From positions 1 through 64,000 of the forward strand of contig NZ_SSNA01000122.1 of NCBI RefSeq assembly GCF_004799445.1: a stretch of 64,000 nucleotides of DNA, written 5' to 3'. This DNA comes from Bradyrhizobium sp. Its GTDB lineage: Bacteria > Pseudomonadota > Alphaproteobacteria > Rhizobiales > Xanthobacteraceae. Numbering within the stretch: position 1 is the first letter of the stretch; each line of letters opens with the position of its first letter. The translations under genes and the position numbers were made by a program. The notes below the pieces were generated by a model. The model saw nothing but the letters and a program-made list of their open reading frames with translations, was not told the DNA's origin and ran no database searches. Shown here one piece after another: positions 60,105-64,000 of this stretch.

Positions 60105-60728
60105 CTATTCCTCGCCCTTCCGATGCGGATCGTATTTCGAGAGCACGTCCCTGAGGTAATCCCGGCTTTTCCATTCCGGCGCCGGCGGCTCGTAGCCGGG
60201 GCGGGGAACGTAGGGATTGCCGGGGGCATCCACTGAGGCGCCCATCAGGTCGGGAACGTAGCGCGGACAGTTCGGGAAGATCTCGCATTTGATCCGCACG
60301 ACGACTTTCGCGCCATGATGCTGGCCAAGCGTTTCCGCGTCGTCGTGGATCGTGGCCGTGCCGCGGATGCGGGTGCGAAACGTCTTGCCGTCGAGGCGCA
60401 CGAACAAGAGCCCGACGTTCGGGTTGCGGTGAATATTGCCGAGCGTGCGGTACATGTTGTTGCCGTCATATTCGGGATATTCCAGCGTGTCGGGCCCGGT
60501 GATCCTGACGAAGCCGGGATCGCCCGAACGCATCGAACAATCGACGTTGTCCCGGTAGCTGGTGGCGATGAAAAAGAACGGCGTCACCTCGATCAGCTTG
60601 CGGTCCTGCTCCCAGAACTCGAAGTGCAGGCGATGCTTCTCGAGGCCATCGGCGACGCGGCGGCCGTCGAAGCGGTCCTGCAGCTCGCGCATGCCGTCGT
60701 GGTAGAACGGGGTGATCGGGTCGGTCAT
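60105..60728 (-). CDS. Pyridoxamine 5'-phosphate oxidase family protein
   Basis: MTDPITPFYHDGMRELQDRFDGRRVADGL...EVTPFFFIATSYRDNVDCSMRSGDPGFVRITGPDTLEYPEYDGNNMYRTLGNIHRNPNVGLLFV. Confidence 0.9.
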   Translation of the reverse strand: MTDPITPFYHDGMRELQDRFDGRRVADGLEKHRLHFEFWEQDRKLIEVTPFFFIATSYRDNVDCSMRSGDPGFVRITGPDTLEYPEYDGNNMYRTLGNIHRNPNVGLLFVRLDGKTFRTRIRGTATIHDDAETLGQHHGAKVVVRIKCEIFPNCPRYVPDLMGASVDAPGNPYVPRPGYEPPAPEWKSRDYLRDVLSKYDPHRKGEE

Positions 60729-60799
60729 GGGGACCTCGGCTTAGGTGCAGCATGTCCCGCTTGATAGCAGACCGCCGCCCCCGGCGCCCATGATATTGG

Positions 60800-60905
60800 G
60801 CGTCATTCCGGGATGGTGCGCAGCACCAGACCCGGAATCTCGAGATTCTCCGATGTGCAATTGCACATCGTAGTTCGATGCTTCGCATCGCCCCGGAATG
60901 ACGGC
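60800..60905. repeat. Palindromic interspersed repeat family A, copy 3
   Basis: GCGTCATTCCGGGATGGTGCGCAGCACCAGACCCGGAATCTCGAGATTCTCCGATGTGCAATTGCACATCG...CCCCGGAATGACGGC. Confidence 0.92.
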
Positions 60906-60926
60906 CCACCCTACGCTTGCTGCGAG

Positions 60927-61133
60927 CTAATCGTGGGTCCGTGACGCCTGGATCACAAGCCGGATCAGCCCGACCAGGGCGATCAGCCCGCCGGCAAAAC
61001 TGGCGGCCAGGGCAAACAGGCCGAGCCCGACCGGCATTGCGTAGCGATCATAGGCCTCGACCATCCACAACGGCACCCATGAAACAACCGTGATGAAGAT
61101 GCCCACGACGATCGAAATCAGGTTTGCTTTCAT
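60927..61133 (-). CDS. Small two-TM membrane protein
   Basis: MKANLISIVVGIFITVVSWVPLWMVEAYDRYAMPVGLGLFALAASFAGGLIALVGLIRLVIQASRTHD. Confidence 0.7.
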   Translation of the reverse strand: MKANLISIVVGIFITVVSWVPLWMVEAYDRYAMPVGLGLFALAASFAGGLIALVGLIRLVIQASRTHD

Positions 61134-61164
61134 GCGCGAGCTGCCCTTCGCATTGCTGCGATAA

Positions 61165-61310
61165 CTCCGATGTCGTCCCGGGCAAGCGAAAGCGCGACCC
61201 GGGACCCATCACCACCGGCCGTCGTTGTCTGGGCACGCCGGGGCTTCAGCTTCGCGCAACAACGACACCCCGTGGTGATGGGTCCCTGCTTTCGCAGGGA
61301 CGACATTGAG
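61165..61310. repeat. Palindromic interspersed repeat family E, copy 2
   Basis: Near-identical to and same orientation as 59927-60070. Confidence 0.93.
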
Positions 61311-61369
61311 CGCAGGACAGCCTTCTCGCGCAATCCGGGGGAACGCGTCACGGTGAGAAACGCTCCCCC

Positions 61370-61810
61370 CTATCGCAGCGAGATCGCCAGCCCGCTCAGA
61401 TCGGCGTTCGCCATCAGGCCTACTTGCGTGCCCGACAATTCCAGCACCGCGCCCTTCTGGTTGGCCAGCACGATCGCGCGGGCGCCGCCGCCGATCGTCA
61501 GACCCGCGCCGGCCGCGCCATAGACCCCGGCGATATCCGACGGCCGCCAGATGTGGTGCACGCGGCCGTGCAGCACCGTCCTCGATCCGCCGAACACGAG
61601 GCCATAGTCCAGTCCGCCGGTGGACAGCGGATAGGCCCTGCCGTGAAAGTACAGCGTGCCGCTGCCGCCCGAGCCGCCGATGATCCATCCCGCCTTGTAG
61701 ATCACCAGCGTCACGGTGCCCTCGTCGGCAAAGGCGGCGGAGGGCAGCGCAGCGCCGGCGAACGCCGTCAGCGCCAGCAGCGCGACACGGATGGCGGATG
61801 ATATTTTCAT
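61370..61810 (-). CDS. Small secreted Gly-rich protein
   Basis: Signal peptide MKISSAIRVALLALTAFAGAALPSAAFA; VTLVIYKAGWIIGGSGGSGTLYFHGRAYPLSTGGLDYGLVFGGSRTVLHGRVHHIWRPSDIAGVYGAAGAGLTIGGGARAIVLANQKG. Confidence 0.75.
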   Translation of the reverse strand: MKISSAIRVALLALTAFAGAALPSAAFADEGTVTLVIYKAGWIIGGSGGSGTLYFHGRAYPLSTGGLDYGLVFGGSRTVLHGRVHHIWRPSDIAGVYGAAGAGLTIGGGARAIVLANQKGAVLELSGTQVGLMANADLSGLAISLR

Positions 61811-62110
61811 TGGGGTCTCCCTGGAATCCTTGCAAGGCGGGCGTTGCGAGGCGGATCGATTCGCAACCTGATCGACGGTAGCAAGCAAAGCACGGATCGG
61901 CCACCGGTTCGCATGACTACGCTGACAAGCTCTGCGATGTCCGGCGCGGGCTGAGGCCGCAGGCGCGAACGATCGCGGCCTCTTCCACCTGCAACCGCCA
62001 CGCTTTTGCCGCACCGCTTCGATATCCGCGCCATCACAGGATAGGCACCGCCGCGGCCCGCAAGGCGCCGCCGGACCGGGACATCATTCTATCCAGCTGG
62101 GAGATTTGTC

Positions 62111-62368
62111 ATGCGTCGCGTTACCGCTCTGTTTGCCGCCGCCGGCATCGCCGCCGCCAGCCTCGCCGTCATCACGCCCGCGCAGGCCGGCTATTATGTG
62201 ATCCGCTGGGACAACACCGGCATCTGCCAGATCTGGAGCGACGAGATGACGTCGAAGCCCGTGCGCTGGCCGTCGGATTACAAGGTGGTCAGCAAGCCGG
62301 TGCCGACCTTCACCGCCGCCGCGGCGGTGCAGGAACAGATGCGGCAGCAGCGCCACTGCACGCTCTGA
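62111..62368 (+). CDS. Small secreted hypothetical protein
   Basis: Signal peptide MRRVTALFAAAGIAAASLAVITPAQA; YYVIRWDNTGICQIWSDEMTSKPVRWPSDYKVVSKPVPTF. Confidence 0.8.
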   Translation: MRRVTALFAAAGIAAASLAVITPAQAGYYVIRWDNTGICQIWSDEMTSKPVRWPSDYKVVSKPVPTFTAAAAVQEQMRQQRHCTL

Positions 62369-62430
62369 GAGCCCGAGCAAGGACCGGGAGACTGGTCGAG
62401 GCCGCGACGGCGCAGGTAGCCAGACAATGA

Positions 62431-62567
62431 CTGTCATCCTGAGGCGCCCGCGCTCTCGCGCGGGCCTCGAAGGATGGTCGCGAGTCCGTGTATGTTGCCA
62501 TCCTTCGAGGCTCGCTTCGCTCGCACCTCCCCAGTGAGCGCAATTGCGCTCATCCGGGGATGACGCC
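62431..62567. repeat. Palindromic interspersed repeat family C, copy 2
   Basis: CTGTCATCCTGAGGCGC...CCTCGAAGGATGG...CCATCCTTCGAGG...ATCCGGGGATGACGCC. Confidence 0.88.
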
Positions 62568-62837
62568 GTGAGTCAATGATCGCCGCCGACGGCCCGATTA
62601 ATTTCTGATTTTCCGAATTTCCCTTGACCGCCGGGTAGACTCAGAAATATTTTGATTCCGTCCCGCTCCATCACGAGGGGCGTTTCGCGATCGTCACGAA
62701 CGTGGGGCGGGATGCGGTGGACGCGGATGGCGCCTTTGACGAATGGCGCGATCGCGGACGGCGAAGTCGTGTGGTCCTGATGCCCCGACGCTGGCATCAA
62801 GTTGGCGGAAGCGATTCCGCCGGCGACGGTGGCAAGA

Positions 62838-63010
62838 AAGCCCGGTCACCGGGGAGAGCGCGAAGTAAGCCGTAAAACCATTGCGCGGGGAATGCCGGGT
62901 GTTTCCGGTGTGACCTGACTAACGCGTGTGCTTTTCGCTTTCTACCGTCGCACACGCGGCTATCGGGCGCATCGGGCGCCCGGCATTCCCTGCGCCCTCT
63001 GATTGGAGGG
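62838..63010. repeat. Structured interspersed repeat family G
   Basis: CCGGTCACCGGGGAGAGCGCGAAGTAAGCCGTAAAACC...GGGGAATGCCGGGTGTTTCC...ACACGCG...GCGCCCGGCATTCCCTGCGCCCTCTGATTGG; internal GGGAATGCCGGG/CCCGGCATTCCC pairing. Confidence 0.75.
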
Positions 63011-63070
63011 TAAGGAAATTTCTGGCAAACCTCGGGCATATCGGGCCGCGAGATCGCGAAGTCGTGTCTT

Positions 63071-63156
63071 GCCGTCATTGCGAGCGCTAGCGAAGCAATC
63101 CATCGTACCGCACGGGAATGGATTGCTTCGTCGCTCACGCTCCTCGCAATGACGGC
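63071..63156. repeat. Palindromic interspersed repeat family D, copy 2
   Basis: GCCGTCATTGCGAGCGCTAGCGAAGCAATCCATCG...ATGGATTGCTTCGTCGCTCACGCTCCTCGCAATGACGGC. Confidence 0.92.
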
Positions 63157-63199
63157 TTGAATCCTGGCTGTTTGATATTTGAATCAGTGGTGCGCCCCG

Positions 63200-63302
63200 G
63201 CTGTCATCATCCGCGAAAGCGGATGATCCAGTATTCCAGAACAGTTGCGATAGAATCGAGAAGCCGCGGCGTACTGGATACCCCGCCTGCGCGGGGTATT
63301 AC
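63200..63302. repeat. Palindromic repeat family H
   Basis: CTGTCATCATCCGCGAAAGCGGATGATCCAGTATTCCAG...TACTGGATACCCCGCCTGCGCGGGGTATTACGAC. Confidence 0.75.
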
Positions 63303-63388
63303 GACTTTTTGCGGATTAGCCGTATGGCGCGCCTGTCATCGAGCCGCGCCTCGCCAAATCGTTAGCCTAACCCACCTGCATTCCAAAC

Positions 63389-63814
63389 CTACGGCGCGGC
63401 CTCCTCCGCCTCCAGCCTGGTAAATTCCGCCCTGACCAGGCTGTGAAACGCCGGCTTGTCGAGCACGCCGGATTTGCGGAAGGGGGCTGCCGCCAGCGCA
63501 TTGATCACGGCGTCATGGACCTCGATGCCGCCTTCGCTGTGATGGACCATGCCCCATTTGATCAGCTTCCTGTCGCCGATGATTTCGGCAAATCGCTGCA
63601 GCCGCAGACTCAGGCTCTGGAATTCGTTCGCGTCGGGAAATTCCTTCTTCACCGCGACGATGCCGCGATTGCCGGGAATGTCCGCGCTTGCGGAAGATTC
63701 ACCCGCGCCCGCCTGCGGGGCTGCCGCGGCCAGCGCCGCCTGATAGACGCCCAGCGCCTGATGAAACCGCTCGGGATCGACCGGCCTGATTTTCTCGTCG
63801 CTGTTCGCACTCAT
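63389..63814 (-). CDS. Hypothetical protein
   Basis: MSANSDEKIRPVDPERFHQALGVYQAALAAAAPQAGAG...SLSLRLQRFAEIIGDRKLIKWGMVHHSEGGIEVHDAVINALAAAPFRK. Confidence 0.65.
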   Translation of the reverse strand: MSANSDEKIRPVDPERFHQALGVYQAALAAAAPQAGAGESSASADIPGNRGIVAVKKEFPDANEFQSLSLRLQRFAEIIGDRKLIKWGMVHHSEGGIEVHDAVINALAAAPFRKSGVLDKPAFHSLVRAEFTRLEAEEAAP

Positions 63815-64000
63815 GACATCCTCCCCCGCGGCGAATCGGCTCTCTCAAGCTGCGCCGTACAGGTCGCGTTTGTCCGCCCTATGCTCTTTCAGGAGGGAAT
63901 TTGCAACCTCCTCGATTGAACCGGTTCCGTCCTGCCCGACACTCAACCCATGTCCGGGGCCTCCCCCGTCCCCGGCGCCCGATCTCCGCAAGATCATTGC

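Noticed and set aside
59587-61351. Several 60-230 aa ORFs running through families E and A
   Set aside because: Translations of palindromic repeats (VPAKAGTHHHG..., LRKQGPITTG...), a common annotation artefact.
63950-64000. Possible start of a plus-strand CDS (MSGASPVPGARSPQDHC...)
   Set aside because: Only 17 codons before the window ends; not enough to support a call.

Overview
GC-rich alphaproteobacterial chromosomal DNA. Protein motifs and interspersed palindromic repeats look like Bradyrhizobium or a close Nitrobacteraceae relative (inference; no search was run). The backbone is conserved housekeeping DNA. 1-7830 (-) carries the dcw cell-wall/division cluster rsmH-ftsL-ftsI-murE-murF-mraY-murD. 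The RNase P RNA gene is at ~11184-11615 (+). A TPP riboswitch at ~53389-53512 heads thiO-thiS-thiG-thiE-thiC. Between these lie an ECF42-type sigma factor with a YciI/DGPF partner, an MBOAT/SGNH pair, an EmrAB-like efflux pair with a divergent TetR gene and a perfect palindromic operator, a small accessory patch (LuxR solo, LysR, SemiSWEET-like, cupin, gene fragments) at 27-32 kb, and an OmpR-type two-component system. A lipid-related neighbourhood (PSD homologue, class-III aminotransferase, Mpo1/DUF962-like protein, PmtA-like methyltransferase, glycosyltransferase) spans 34.7-40.1 kb. At least seven families of long palindromic intergenic repeats are present, several in two copies, concentrated at 59.9-63.3 kb. 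No CRISPR array, prophage, intact transposase or tRNA was seen. The best candidates for something undescribed are the 34.7-40.1 kb lipid neighbourhood, the repeat-dense 59.9-63.3 kb segment, the repeat-derived C-terminus of a sterol-desaturase-family gene, the twin-motif lipoprotein after rnpB, and a 30-aa membrane microprotein at 27048-27140.
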